From NCBI RefSeq assembly GCF_000382445.1, contig NZ_KB905472.1, positions 1,233,206-1,297,205 on the forward strand: a DNA stretch of 64,000 nt. The letters run 5' to 3'. A model generated the notes under the pieces. It searched no databases. It saw only the letters and a list, made by a program, of their open reading frames with translations, and was not told the origin of the DNA. The DNA is from Phocaeicola massiliensis B84634 = Timone 84634 = DSM 17679 = JCM 13223 (lineage in GTDB: Bacteria > Bacteroidota > Bacteroidia > Bacteroidales > Bacteroidaceae). A program made the translations under genes and the position numbers. Positions 1 to 8,965 of this stretch are shown here, in pieces; the stretch's first letter is position 1; each line of letters begins with the position of its first letter.

Positions 1-185
1 CAGCGGAGAACAACAAAGGGAAGCATCATATGTACGTTGAGAAATACGACTGGAATGGGAATCCTGTAAAGAAGTATAAGTTGAATGACTTTTGTGTATA
101 TACGGTTTTGGACGAAAAAACGAACCGTTTGGTATTGTCCACTTATTACTATGATGACCCGCTGGTGGTATATCAGTTGGATTGA
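1..185 (+). CDS. C-terminal end of a 6-bladed beta-propeller (TolB-like) protein, partial
   Basis: The reading frame is open from base 3 to TGA at 183-185, giving 60 residues that include YVEKYDWNGNPVKKYKLND and end LVVYQLD. The repeated 'yDWnGNPvkkYkL' pattern is typical of the last blade of the BF2992-like beta-propeller proteins common in Bacteroides, which are usually exported lipoproteins of unknown function. The start lies outside the window, so neither signal peptide nor full length can be judged. A terminator follows 33 bases downstream. The family call rests only on this short tail. Confidence 0.6.
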   Translation, partial: AENNKGKHHMYVEKYDWNGNPVKKYKLNDFCVYTVLDEKTNRLVLSTYYYDDPLVVYQLD

Positions 186-217
186 TGCAGAGAATATGTT
201 TGTCGATTAAAGAAAAT

Positions 218-254
218 AAGCCCGGTAAAATGAACTTTTATCGGGCTTTTTCTT
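218..254 (+). terminator. Rho-independent terminator after the beta-propeller gene
   Basis: A 13-bp stem (218-230 with 236-248, one G-T pair) with a 5-base loop runs straight into a T-rich tract. It ends transcription of the upstream gene and lies just before the helicase start. Any upstream extension of the helicase frame would have to be translated through it, which supports the start at 281. Confidence 0.85.
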
Positions 255-280
255 TACTTTTGTATAAAAGGAAAAAGGTT

Positions 281-1594
281 ATGATTAAGAATATATTGAC
301 AAATTTAAAGATTGAGCAGCTGAATGCAATGCAGGAGGCGGCTATAGATACTTGGAAAGAAGGAAAAGACCTGATTTTATTGTCACCTACAGGCTCCGGC
401 AAGACTTTGGCTTATCTGTTGCCTTTGTTACAGAGCTTGAAACCTGATGTGAAAGGTGTTCAGGCCATAGTGCTTGTACCCTCCCGCGAACTGGCTTTGC
501 AGATAGACCAAGTTTTCAAATCCATGAATACACCCTTTAAGGCTGTGAGCTGCTATGGTGGACGCCCTGCCATGGAAGAGCACCGTACTATCAAAGGAGT
601 GCAGCCTTCGGTCGTCATAGGTACTCCGGGGCGTATGAATGACCATCTTTCGAAACAAAATATCGATGCAGAAACAGTGACTACATTAGTCATTGATGAG
701 TTTGATAAATGTCTGGAGTTTGGTTTTCAAGAAGAAATGGCTACCGTTATCGGGCAGTTGCCCCGTTTGAAGCGGCGTTTTTTGCTTTCGGCTACCGATG
801 CCGAGGAGATTCCTCAATTTACGGGTCTGAACAAAACGATTAAGTTGAATTTCTTGAATACCGAGGAACAAACAGTGCAGCGCTTGCATTTATATAAAGT
901 GCTCTCTCCCGGAAAAGATAAACTGGAGACATTGTATAAATTGCTGTGTACATTGGGCAGTCGCTCTACATTAGTATTTTGTAATCATCGTGAAAGTGTG
1001 GAGCGGGTAGGGAAGTATCTTCAATCCAAAAAATTCCAATGTGGTATTTTTCATGGCGGTATGGAGCAGGATGACCGTGAACGTTCATTGTATAAATTCC
1101 GTAACGGTAGTTGCCATGTCTTGATATCCACAGACCTTGCCGCCCGCGGACTGGATATCCCCGAGATAGAAAATGTGGTTCATTACCATCTCCCGGTCAA
1201 TGAAGACGGATACATCCATCGTAACGGCCGGACAGCCCGTTGGGAAGCTGAAGGAAATTCTTATATTCTACTCCATCAGGAAGAAATGCTCCCTGAATAC
1301 TTGACGGAAGTCCCTGAAGAATTCCTCTTACCCGAAGTGACTCCCAAGCCGTCATTACCCGAATTTGTGACCTTATATATAGGAAAGGGCAAAAAAGATA
1401 AAATCAATAAGATAGATATTGTAGGGTTTCTCTTTAAAAAAGGTAACCTGAATAAAGATGAAATTGGGCGGATTGATGTGAAAGACCATTATTCGTTTGC
1501 CGCAGTATCTCGCAAAAAGATAAAGCAAACACTTAATTTGATACAGAATGAGAAAATAAAAGGGGTGAAAACGCTGATAGAAGAAGCAAAATAG
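281..1594 (+). CDS. dbpA: DEAD-box ATP-dependent RNA helicase, DbpA-like
   Basis: A 437-residue superfamily 2 helicase. Visible motifs are I (SPTGSGKT, residues 35-42), Ia (PSRELA), Ib (TPGR), II as DEFD (139-142), III (SAT), V (STDLAARGLDIPE) and VI (HRNGRTAR). The last ~70 residues (from YIGKGKKDKINKIDIVGFL) match the DbpA C-terminal RNA-binding domain, which in E. coli targets the helicase to 23S rRNA helix 92, so a role in 50S ribosome assembly is likely. The start at 281 was chosen because it lies beyond the upstream terminator and fits the family N-terminus. The odd point is DEFD in place of DEAD in motif II; the two acidic ATPase residues at its start are kept. Confidence 0.9.
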   Translation: MIKNILTNLKIEQLNAMQEAAIDTWKEGKDLILLSPTGSGKTLAYLLPLLQSLKPDVKGVQAIVLVPSRELALQIDQVFKSMNTPFKAVSCYGGRPAMEEHRTIKGVQPSVVIGTPGRMNDHLSKQNIDAETVTTLVIDEFDKCLEFGFQEEMATVIGQLPRLKRRFLLSATDAEEIPQFTGLNKTIKLNFLNTEEQTVQRLHLYKVLSPGKDKLETLYKLLCTLGSRSTLVFCNHRESVERVGKYLQSKKFQCGIFHGGMEQDDRERSLYKFRNGSCHVLISTDLAARGLDIPEIENVVHYHLPVNEDGYIHRNGRTARWEAEGNSYILLHQEEMLPEYLTEVPEEFLLPEVTPKPSLPEFVTLYIGKGKKDKINKIDIVGFLFKKGNLNKDEIGRIDVKDHYSFAAVSRKKIKQTLNLIQNEKIKGVKTLIEEAK

Positions 1595-1771
1595 TGTCAT
1601 TATGTCATTTTACAACTCCTAATAATGAACGAATAATTCTAAAAGATTATTTTTATATGCTTTAAATCATTGTTTGTTGGAGTATAGCTTACAAAATGAA
1701 AGCATTGAAAAATAGATTTAACTAATTTGAAAGAAAATTATGTGGAAAATCGTAATTTTATTAGCGTTTTT

Positions 1772-1802
1772 TTTGGAAAGCTGAAAATAATGTGTAAATT
1801 CG
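1772..1802 (+). promoter_or_regulatory. Bacteroides-type promoter for serC-serA-DUF1015
   Basis: TTTG at 1772-1775, a 19-base spacer, then TAAATTCG at 1795-1802. This fits the Bacteroidetes consensus TTTG-N19..21-TAnnTTTG with one deviation in the -7 box. It lies about 46 bases upstream of the serC start in an AT-rich gap. Confidence 0.6.
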
Positions 1803-1847
1803 CAAATGTAAGACATAAACAAATTGTATAACCAAAACTAACTTCAA

Positions 1848-2918
1848 ATGAAAAAGCATAATTTCAATGCGGGACCATCTATCTTGCCTCGCGAGGTTAT
1901 AGAGAAAACAGCTCAGGCTATTTTGGATTTTAATGGCTCCGGGCTTTCTTTGATGGAAATCAGTCATCGTGCTAAAGATTTTCAGCCTGTGGTAGACGAA
2001 GCAGTCGCTTTGTTCAAGGAATTGTTAAACATTCCTGAAGGGTATTCGGTACTGTTCTTGGGTGGTGGCGCCAGCTTGGAATTCTGTATGGTGCCTTTCA
2101 ACTTCCTTGAAAAGAAAGCTGCTTATCTTAATACCGGTGTTTGGGCGAAGAAAGCAATAAAGGAAGCGAAAGCGTTTGGCGAAGTTGTCGAAGTGGCATC
2201 TTCTGCGGAAGCAACGTATACGTATATCCCGAAAGATTATACTGTTCCTGCCGATGCGGATTACTTCCATGTCACCACCAATAATACAATTTATGGTACG
2301 GAGCTTCATGAGGATTTGGACTCTCCGGTTCCTATGATTGCCGATATGTCATCTGATATTTTCTCTCGTCCGATTGATGTTTCTAAATATATCTGCATTT
2401 ACGGCGGTGCACAAAAGAATCTGGCTCCTGCCGGTGTTACTTTTGTTATTGTGAAGAATGATGCTTTGGGCAAGGTATCACGCTATATTCCTACTATGCT
2501 GAACTATCAGACCCATGTGGACGGAGGTTCTATGTTCAATACACCTCCTGTTCTTCCTATCTATGCAGCGTTGCAGACTTTGCGCTGGATTAAGGCTAAC
2601 GGTGGAGTGGCGGAAATGCAGAAGCGTGCCAAAGAGAAAGCCGAAATGCTGTATGCGGAAATTGACCGTAACAAGTTGTTCCGTGGTACAGTAACGGATA
2701 AGGCGGACCGTTCTTATATGAATATCTGTTTCGTTATGAATGATGAATACAAAGATTTGGAAGCAGACTTCCTGAAGTTTGCAACCGAAAAAGGTATGGT
2801 AGGTATTAAAGGTCATCGCTCTGTGGGTGGCTTCCGTGCATCTTGTTATAATGCCATGCCGAAAGAAAGTGTTCAGGCTTTGATAGATTGCATGCAAGAA
2901 TTCGAGAAACTTCATTAA
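1848..2918 (+). CDS. serC: Phosphoserine aminotransferase
   Basis: A 356-residue class V aminotransferase close to the usual SerC length. It converts 3-phosphohydroxypyruvate and glutamate to phosphoserine, the second step of serine synthesis, and also acts in the pyridoxal phosphate pathway in some bacteria. Visible marks: N-terminal [11 protein letters not shown], the substrate-loop [10 protein letters not shown], and the PLP-lysine region YGGAQKN. The C-terminal [17 protein letters not shown] is the SerC substrate-binding signature. It is first in an operon with serA and a DUF1015 gene; a short hairpin sits between serC and serA. Confidence 0.97.
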   Translation: MKKHNFNAGPSILPREVIEKTAQAILDFNGSGLSLMEISHRAKDFQPVVDEAVALFKELLNIPEGYSVLFLGGGASLEFCMVPFNFLEKKAAYLNTGVWAKKAIKEAKAFGEVVEVASSAEATYTYIPKDYTVPADADYFHVTTNNTIYGTELHEDLDSPVPMIADMSSDIFSRPIDVSKYICIYGGAQKNLAPAGVTFVIVKNDALGKVSRYIPTMLNYQTHVDGGSMFNTPPVLPIYAALQTLRWIKANGGVAEMQKRAKEKAEMLYAEIDRNKLFRGTVTDKADRSYMNICFVMNDEYKDLEADFLKFATEKGMVGIKGHRSVGGFRASCYNAMPKESVQALIDCMQEFEKLH

Positions 2919-2930
2919 TTGATTTATAAG

Positions 2931-2961
2931 AATAAGGGCGTGCTGTGAGTACGTCCTTATT
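2931..2961 (+). promoter_or_regulatory. Intercistronic hairpin between serC and serA
   Basis: An 11-bp stem (2931-2941 with 2951-2961, one G-T pair) closes a 9-base loop. Only a weak T-rich tail follows, so it looks more like an attenuator or mRNA-stability hairpin than a full terminator. It ends 19 bases before the serA ATG. Confidence 0.5.
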
Positions 2962-2980
2962 TATTAATACAAATAAGACC

Positions 2981-3901
2981 ATGAAAGTATTAGTAGCAAC
3001 AGATAAACCGTTTGCTAAAATTGCAGTAGACGGTATTCGCAAAGAGATAGAAGCAGCAGGTTATGAACTGGCATTATTGGAGAAATATGGAGAAAAGGCA
3101 AAATTGCTGGAAGCGGTTAAAGATGCCGATGCCATTATTATCCGTAGTGATGTAATTGATGCTGAAGTATTGGACGCTGCTAAAGAGTTAAAAATTGTAG
3201 TGCGTGCCGGAGCAGGGTATGACAATGTGGATTTGGAGGCTGCTACGGCTCACAATGTATGTGTCATGAATACTCCGGGACAAAACTCCAATGCTGTGGC
3301 CGAACTGGCTTTCGGGTTGATGGTGATGGCTGTCCGCAATATGTATAACGGTGCTTCGGGTACTGAATTGAAAGGTAAGAAACTGGGTATTCATGCATAC
3401 GGTAATGTGGGACGTAATGTAGCTCGTATTGCCAAAGGCTTTGGTATGGACATCTATGCATACGATGCTTATTGTCCGAAAGAGGTCATTGAAGCAGACG
3501 GTGTGAAGGCGGTTGCATCTACCGAAGAATTGTATGCTACTTGTAATATTGTATCTCTGCATATTCCTGCTACTCCTGAAACAAAAAATTCTATCAATTA
3601 TGATCTGGTAGACAAAATGCCTAAAAACGGTCTGCTGGTTAATACTGCACGCAAGGAAGTTATTAATGAAGCCGACTTGCTGCGTCTGATGAATGACCGT
3701 CCTGATTTGGAATATGTTACTGACATTATGCCTGTACATCATGCCGAATTTGCTGACCATTTTCCGGGTCGTTATTTCTCTACACCGAAGAAAATGGGCG
3801 CCCAAACTGCCGAAGCGAATATAAATGCCGGTATTGCAGCTGCCAGGCAGATTGTGGGTTTCCTGAAAGATGGTTGCGAAAAGTTTCGCGTAAATAAATA
3901 A
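2981..3901 (+). CDS. serA: D-3-phosphoglycerate dehydrogenase (short form, no ACT domain)
   Basis: 306 residues of the D-isomer 2-hydroxyacid dehydrogenase family. It oxidises 3-phosphoglycerate to 3-phosphohydroxypyruvate, feeding SerC. Visible parts: substrate domain with VRAGAGYDNVD, Rossmann NAD-binding segment HAYGNVGRNVARIAKGFGM, and the later VNTARKEVINE segment. It lacks the C-terminal ACT domain that gives serine feedback in the E. coli enzyme. I chose the ATG at 2981 because KVLVATDKPFAK is a normal family N-terminus and the longer reading frame would begin inside the hairpin. Pathway assignment leans on the serC neighbour, since other hydroxyacid dehydrogenases look alike. Confidence 0.9.
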   Translation: MKVLVATDKPFAKIAVDGIRKEIEAAGYELALLEKYGEKAKLLEAVKDADAIIIRSDVIDAEVLDAAKELKIVVRAGAGYDNVDLEAATAHNVCVMNTPGQNSNAVAELAFGLMVMAVRNMYNGASGTELKGKKLGIHAYGNVGRNVARIAKGFGMDIYAYDAYCPKEVIEADGVKAVASTEELYATCNIVSLHIPATPETKNSINYDLVDKMPKNGLLVNTARKEVINEADLLRLMNDRPDLEYVTDIMPVHHAEFADHFPGRYFSTPKKMGAQTAEANINAGIAAARQIVGFLKDGCEKFRVNK

Positions 3902-3930
3902 GTATTTATAACTTATAAATCTAATATTCT

Positions 3931-5178
3931 ATGGCTATAATAAAACCCTTCAAGGGCATTCGCCCTCCGAAAGAACTGGTGGAGCAAGTCGCTTCCCGTC
4001 CTTATGATGTGCTTAATTCGGAAGAAGCCCGTGAAGAAGCAAAGGGTAATGAGAAATCACTTTATCATATCATCAAACCGGAAATAGACTTTCCGGCAGG
4101 TACAGACGAGCATGATGCGAAGGTGTATGACAAGGCTGCTGAGAATTTCCGGATGTTTCAGGACAAAGGTTGGCTGGTGCAGGACGAAAAGGAAAACTAT
4201 TATGTGTATGCACAGACCATGAATGGTAAGACTCAGTATGGTTTGGTAGTAGGTGCCTATGTTCCCGATTATATGAATGGTATTATCAAGAAGCATGAAT
4301 TGACCCGCCGTGACAAGGAAGAAGACCGGATGAAACATGTACGTGTGAATAATGCCAACATTGAACCGGTATTTTTCGCTTATCCCGATAATGCAGAACT
4401 GGATGCTATTGTTAAGAAATACACTTCTCAAAAACCGGAATATGATTTTATAGCTCCGGGTGACGGCTTCGGCCATTCATTTTGGGTTATAGACCGGGAA
4501 AATGATATTGAAGCCATTACTAAAGCTTTTGCCGCAATGCCTGCATTATATATTGCTGACGGCCATCACCGCTCGGCTGCCGCAGCATTGGTCGGAGCAG
4601 AAAAGGCAAAGCAGAATCCAAATCATAAAGGTGATGAAGAATATAATTATTTCATGGCAGTCTGTTTCCCGGCTAATCAGTTGACTATCATCGATTATAA
4701 TCGTGTGGTGAAAGATTTGAACGGCTTGACTCCCGAAGAGTTCTTAGCGGCTGTCGGAAAGAACTTTGTCATCGAGGAAAAGGGTGTGGAAATCTATAAA
4801 CCGCAAAGCCTCCATAATTTCTCCCTTTATCTGGAAGGCAAATGGTACAGCCTGACTGCCAAGGAGGGAACTTACGATGATAATGATCCTATCGGAGTGT
4901 TGGATGTAACTATTTCTTCTAATCTGATATTGGATGAAATCCTTGGTATTAAAGATCTTCGTTCTGATAAACGAATCGATTTCGTGGGTGGTATCCGTGG
5001 CTTGGGAGAACTGAAAAAGCGTGTAGACAGTGGCGAGATGAAAGTTGCTTTAGCGCTCTATCCTGTTTCAATGAAACAGCTGATGGATATTGCCGATACC
5101 GGCAACATTATGCCGCCGAAGACTACTTGGTTTGAACCAAAACTTCGTTCGGGATTGATTATTCATAAACTGAATTAA
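3931..5178 (+). CDS. DUF1015 family protein, linked to serine biosynthesis
   Basis: 415 residues matching DUF1015 over the full length: the N-terminal FKGIRPPKELVEQVASRPYDV, the YYVYAQTMNGKTQYGLV core and the strongly conserved histidine-rich IADGHHRSAAAA. No transmembrane segment or signal peptide is seen, so it is probably cytoplasmic. The family has no firmly established reaction, but it is a frequent partner of serA/serC in Bacteroidetes, and here it follows serA by 29 bases in the same operon. A role in serine or phosphoserine metabolism is inference from context. Confidence 0.88.
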   Translation: MAIIKPFKGIRPPKELVEQVASRPYDVLNSEEAREEAKGNEKSLYHIIKPEIDFPAGTDEHDAKVYDKAAENFRMFQDKGWLVQDEKENYYVYAQTMNGKTQYGLVVGAYVPDYMNGIIKKHELTRRDKEEDRMKHVRVNNANIEPVFFAYPDNAELDAIVKKYTSQKPEYDFIAPGDGFGHSFWVIDRENDIEAITKAFAAMPALYIADGHHRSAAAALVGAEKAKQNPNHKGDEEYNYFMAVCFPANQLTIIDYNRVVKDLNGLTPEEFLAAVGKNFVIEEKGVEIYKPQSLHNFSLYLEGKWYSLTAKEGTYDDNDPIGVLDVTISSNLILDEILGIKDLRSDKRIDFVGGIRGLGELKKRVDSGEMKVALALYPVSMKQLMDIADTGNIMPPKTTWFEPKLRSGLIIHKLN

Positions 5179-5186
5179 TTTTTTGG

Positions 5187-5228
5187 AGAGGTGTATCAGA
5201 AGAAACTTTGGAGTCTTGATACACCTCT
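5187..5228 (+). other. Hairpin at the end of the serCA operon
   Basis: A perfect 12-bp inverted repeat (5187-5198 with 5217-5228) encloses an 18-base loop. There is no T-run directly after it, so it may work as a 3'-end stabiliser or a weak terminator rather than a classic rho-independent one. Confidence 0.5.
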
Positions 5229-5349
5229 AAAACAATACAGTGATAAGAAGAAATCCAACTCTTCATATTCGGAAATGATTTATTATTGTTGTTGTATAGG
5301 TGGAATATAGATAAATTGTTGTTAGGACAAAAGAATAAATTTCTTTCCC

Positions 5350-5380
5350 TTTGTTTATTGCGAACAAATATCTAATTTCG
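5350..5380 (+). promoter_or_regulatory. Bacteroides-type promoter for the DMT permease gene
   Basis: TTTG at 5350-5353, a 19-base spacer, then TAATTTCG at 5373-5380, a good fit to TTTG-N19..21-TAnnTTTG. The ATG of the permease follows 26 bases later. Confidence 0.6.
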
Positions 5381-5406
5381 CGGCGATTTTAAGAAGATAG
5401 ACTATA

Positions 5407-6318
5407 ATGACTAACAACAAGACTAAAGGATTTATCCTTGGAGCGATTGCAGCAGCCAGTTACGGCATGAACCCCCTTTTCACTCTTCCCCTTTACAGTG
5501 CAGGAATGAGCGTAGATACAGTATTATTTTACCGTTATTCGCTGGCTGTTATCGTTCTTGGCATTATGATGAAATTTCAAAAGCAATCTTTTGCCATAAA
5601 AAGGGTAGATGTGCTGCCACTCTGCATAATGGGATTATTGTTTGCTTTCTCTTCTTTGTTCCTTTTCATGAGCTACAACTATATGGATGCAGGCATTGCT
5701 TCTACCATTCTGTTTGTTTATCCGGTATTAGTGGCTATTATTATGGCGGTGGTCTTTAAAGAGAAGGTTTCCCCCATTACGATGTTTTCCATTGCTCTTG
5801 CCTTTGTAGGTATATCCATGTTGTGCAAGAGTCCGGGCGGACAGACACTCAGCCTGGTAGGAATCACATTTGTCTTCCTTTCTTCATTGTCTTATGCCAT
5901 TTATATAGTGGGGGTCAATCGCTCATCGCTCAAAGATATGCCGATTGCCAAACTTACCTTTTATGTTTTGTTGTTCGGATTATCGGTGTATGTAGTGCGT
6001 TTGCAGTTCTGTACAGAATTGCAGGTCATTCCAACGCCGATGCTATGGATAAATGCTGTTTCGCTGGCAGTCTTTCCTACTGTCATCTCACTGGTGACAA
6101 TGACTAAGGCTATTCATTATATAGGTTCTACTCCAACTGCCATCTTGGGTGCATTGGAGCCGGTTACCGCTTTATTTTTCGGGGTACTGGTATTCGGTGA
6201 ACAGTTGACTCCACGCATTATTTTGGGTATCTTGATGGTGATTACCGCAGTAACTCTGATCATTGGAGGAAAATCATTACTGAAGAAAAGAAAGATTAGA
6301 GTAAAACACAGCAGATAA
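5407..6318 (+). CDS. DMT (EamA) family inner-membrane permease
   Basis: 303 residues with about ten hydrophobic helices arranged as two EamA repeats (for example GFILGAIAAASYGMNPLFTL near the start and AILGALEPVTALFFGVLVFG in the second repeat). The short basic tail KKRKIRVKHSR is expected on the cytoplasmic side. Members export amino acids or other metabolites or nucleotide sugars; the substrate cannot be told from sequence. It is monocistronic with its own promoter, and an independent TATCTTTG box (6331-6338) lies between it and the next gene. Confidence 0.88.
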   Translation: MTNNKTKGFILGAIAAASYGMNPLFTLPLYSAGMSVDTVLFYRYSLAVIVLGIMMKFQKQSFAIKRVDVLPLCIMGLLFAFSSLFLFMSYNYMDAGIASTILFVYPVLVAIIMAVVFKEKVSPITMFSIALAFVGISMLCKSPGGQTLSLVGITFVFLSSLSYAIYIVGVNRSSLKDMPIAKLTFYVLLFGLSVYVVRLQFCTELQVIPTPMLWINAVSLAVFPTVISLVTMTKAIHYIGSTPTAILGALEPVTALFFGVLVFGEQLTPRIILGILMVITAVTLIIGGKSLLKKRKIRVKHSR

Positions 6319-6368
6319 AACGGATTGTTGTATCTTTGCCCTTGCAACAAATTATTATATTTTAAACA

Positions 6369-8690
6369 ATGAAAAAGCAATTTATGCAATGGGCAGGACT
6401 TGGAATGTGGGTAGCACTGACCCTGTCTGCATGTACCCCTACAAAAAGAGAAGTAGGTAATCTGAATGTTATTCCTCAACCGCAAGAGGTCGTTCAAAAT
6501 TTTCAGGAAAATCCTTTTGTTATTCATTCGGGCACAAAAATTGTTTATCCGGCAGGTAATGAAAAGCTGGAACGGACAGCTGAATTTTTGGCTTCTTATA
6601 TAAAAGAAGCCACGGGACTTACCGTTCAATGTACGACAGAGAATAAAGAAAGTGATGCCATCATTCTGTCTGTTGATACTGCTATAAAACAAAAAGAGGG
6701 ATATCGGCTGGAGGTAACATCCAATAATATCCGTTTGGCAGGTGGAAGTGAAGCGGGAGTGTTTTATGGTATTCAGACTTTACATAAATCTATGCCGGTG
6801 ACGAAGGATAGAGAGTCGGCATCTGCCATTCCTGCCGGTATCGTCAATGATTATCCCCGTTTTGATTATCGCGGATTTATGGTCGACGTAGGTCGTCATT
6901 ATTTCCCGGTTTCTTATCTGAAGCAGATTATCGATATGCTGGCGTTACATAATATTAATTATTTTCATTGGCATCTTACGGAAGATCAAGGGTGGCGAAT
7001 TGAGATTAAGAAATACCCTAAGCTGACCGAAATAGGTTCGACGCGCCCACGTACCTTGATGGATTGGAGCACAAGAGAATACGACGAGACTCCACACAGC
7101 GGATTTTATACTCAGGAAGAAGCAAAGGAGATTGTGAAATATGCAGCAGACCGTTTTATTACAGTTATTCCCGAAGTAGACCTTCCGGGACACATGATGG
7201 CTGCATTGGCTTCATATCCCGAATTGGGTTGTACCGGAGGTCCGTATGAAATACCGTGCGAATGGGGAGTTTTCCCGGATGTGTTGTGTGGCGGAAATAC
7301 GAAGGCTTTGGAGTTTGCCAAAGATGTATTAAATGAAATAATGGATATTTTTCCTTCCCCTTACATTCATATCGGTGGAGACGAATGTCCGAAGGTACGC
7401 TGGAAAGAATGTCCTAAGTGTCAGGCGAAGATTCGCGAACTGGGACTGAAGGATACTCCTAAACACAATAAAGAAAACCGGTTGCAGACCTATTTTATGG
7501 CTGAAGTCGGAAAAGTAATCAGTGAGAGAGGACGTAAGATGTTGGGATGGGATGAAATGCTTGAAGGGGGCTTGGCTCCGGGGGCAACCGTTATGTCGTG
7601 GACAAGTCCCCGAGGCGGCATAGAGACAGTGCGTCTGCATCATAACGCTATAATGACTCCCATTCAATACCTCTATTTCAGTAATCCTACCTACAATCGC
7701 ATCAAGGGAACAAAGAGCCTTGAGCGCGTTTATACTTTCGAACCGGTATCGGATGAATTGACAGAGGAAGAAAAACAATATATCATAGGGGCTCAAGGAT
7801 GTATCTGGACTGAATGGACTCGTGACAGTCTTAAGATGGAATGGCAGATTCTTCCTCGTATGGCAGCCCTTTCCGAGATTCAATGGACAGAACCTGCGCA
7901 TAAGGATTTTGACGGTTTCCTGAATCGTCTTCCGGCTTTATTGGCTATTTATAAAGATCGTGGTTATGACTTCCGTCAGGATATTTATGATGTTACCATT
8001 CAGGTTGTTCCCGAAGAACAAGAAGGAAAAGCTAAAGTCTTTTTTCTTACTTTCGATAACGCCGAAGTGCACTATACATTAGACGGCAGCGAGCCCAATG
8101 CCCAATCTTCTCTTTACACAGATACATTGCACCTGGATAAGGATGCAGTTATTCAGGCAATAGCCGTTCGTCCGCAAGGCAATAGCAGTATCAGTAAGGA
8201 AGAAATTCATTTCAATGCTGTTACCATGAAGCCTGCGACGCTGAATGTAGAACCTCACAAATCATATACTTTTCAAGGAGGAAGTACATTAACAGACGGA
8301 CTTTATGGAGACTTGAACTACCGTTCCGGTCGTTGGGTCGGTTTTTATGGTAACAATCCGGATATCACCATTGATATGCAGGAGCCGAAAGAAATCTCAT
8401 CGGCCTTTATCAATACATTATTGAATCCGGGAGATGCCATATTCGGAGCGACCGGTCTGAAAATAGAAATCTCTGATGATGGAAAAGTTTTCCGTGAGAT
8501 AGCCTCTAAGAAGATTCCCGTATTGGAAAAAGGAACAAAGATGCAAATTCGTAAAGAAGAGATTTCGTTTGATAAAGTCAAAACCAGATATGTACGGATA
8601 ATTGCAGAGACAACTTCAAAACTTCCTGCCTGGCATTCTATGCCCGGAAAGAACGCTTTCTTGTTTGTGGATGAGATAGGAGTGGAATAA
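6369..8690 (+). CDS. Beta-N-acetylhexosaminidase, GH20, lipoprotein
   Basis: 773 residues. The signal peptide ends in a lipobox (LTLSAC), so it is probably a surface or periplasmic lipoprotein. Next come the GH20b alpha/beta domain, then the GH20 TIM barrel from about residue 170 (DYPRFDYRGFMVDVGRHYF), with HWHLTEDQGWR and the catalytic pair D338-E339 in HIGGDECPK. The enzyme uses substrate-assisted catalysis to release terminal GlcNAc or GalNAc. A chitobiase/hexosaminidase C-terminal repeat (VHYTLDGSEPNA) and a C-terminal F5/8 discoidin-like carbohydrate-binding domain follow. The likely role is trimming host or dietary glycans. It appears to be a single gene; a -7 box TATCTTTG lies 30 bases upstream. 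A convergent repeat element sits downstream. Confidence 0.95.
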   Translation: MKKQFMQWAGLGMWVALTLSACTPTKREVGNLNVIPQPQEVVQNFQENPFVIHSGTKIVYPAGNEKLERTAEFLASYIKEATGLTVQCTTENKESDAIILSVDTAIKQKEGYRLEVTSNNIRLAGGSEAGVFYGIQTLHKSMPVTKDRESASAIPAGIVNDYPRFDYRGFMVDVGRHYFPVSYLKQIIDMLALHNINYFHWHLTEDQGWRIEIKKYPKLTEIGSTRPRTLMDWSTREYDETPHSGFYTQEEAKEIVKYAADRFITVIPEVDLPGHMMAALASYPELGCTGGPYEIPCEWGVFPDVLCGGNTKALEFAKDVLNEIMDIFPSPYIHIGGDECPKVRWKECPKCQAKIRELGLKDTPKHNKENRLQTYFMAEVGKVISERGRKMLGWDEMLEGGLAPGATVMSWTSPRGGIETVRLHHNAIMTPIQYLYFSNPTYNRIKGTKSLERVYTFEPVSDELTEEEKQYIIGAQGCIWTEWTRDSLKMEWQILPRMAALSEIQWTEPAHKDFDGFLNRLPALLAIYKDRGYDFRQDIYDVTIQVVPEEQEGKAKVFFLTFDNAEVHYTLDGSEPNAQSSLYTDTLHLDKDAVIQAIAVRPQGNSSISKEEIHFNAVTMKPATLNVEPHKSYTFQGGSTLTDGLYGDLNYRSGRWVGFYGNNPDITIDMQEPKEISSAFINTLLNPGDAIFGATGLKIEISDDGKVFREIASKKIPVLEKGTKMQIRKEEISFDKVKTRYVRIIAETTSKLPAWHSMPGKNAFLFVDEIGVE

Positions 8691-8741
8691 TATAAAATTA
8701 AAAGGAGGCAAAACGTTGATAATGCTATTATTTTGCTAGTA

Positions 8742-8881
8742 GGGGGGTGTCAAAACTAAACCGGCCTATCCCATCGTCAGCTGTAGGGGCAGGGTTTGCC
8801 TGCCCGAAGACATAAAGCCAACTGTTTTCGGGCGAGCGAACCTTGCCCCTACGAACGAAACGACAGTTTTGACACATCCTC
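8742..8881. repeat. Nested-palindrome intergenic repeat, copy 1
   Basis: About 140 bp bounded by TGTCAAAAC and GTTTTGACA. Inside is a long imperfect inverted repeat starting GTAGGGGCAGGG and ending CCTTGCCCCTAC. It is closely similar to the reverse complement of 16063-16228. It lies between two convergent genes (hexosaminidase and ECF sigma factor), where it could end transcription from both sides. It encodes nothing. REP/BIME-like repeat and non-autonomous MITE are both possible. Confidence 0.8.
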
Positions 8882-8965
8882 TTTCTTTGAATCGAAATTG
8901 TGAAAGAAAAATTGTATGTTAAAAATCTATTATGATTAAGTGGCTATCCTTTGTCCGACTGTTCC

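Noticed and set aside
182..280. N-terminal extension of the DbpA-like helicase frame
   Set aside because: The extension runs through a strong terminator and has no family similarity; the ATG at 281 gives the normal N-terminus.
5187..5228. Riboswitch after the serine operon
   Set aside because: A single hairpin with no conserved core and located at the 3' end; no riboswitch class is recognisable.
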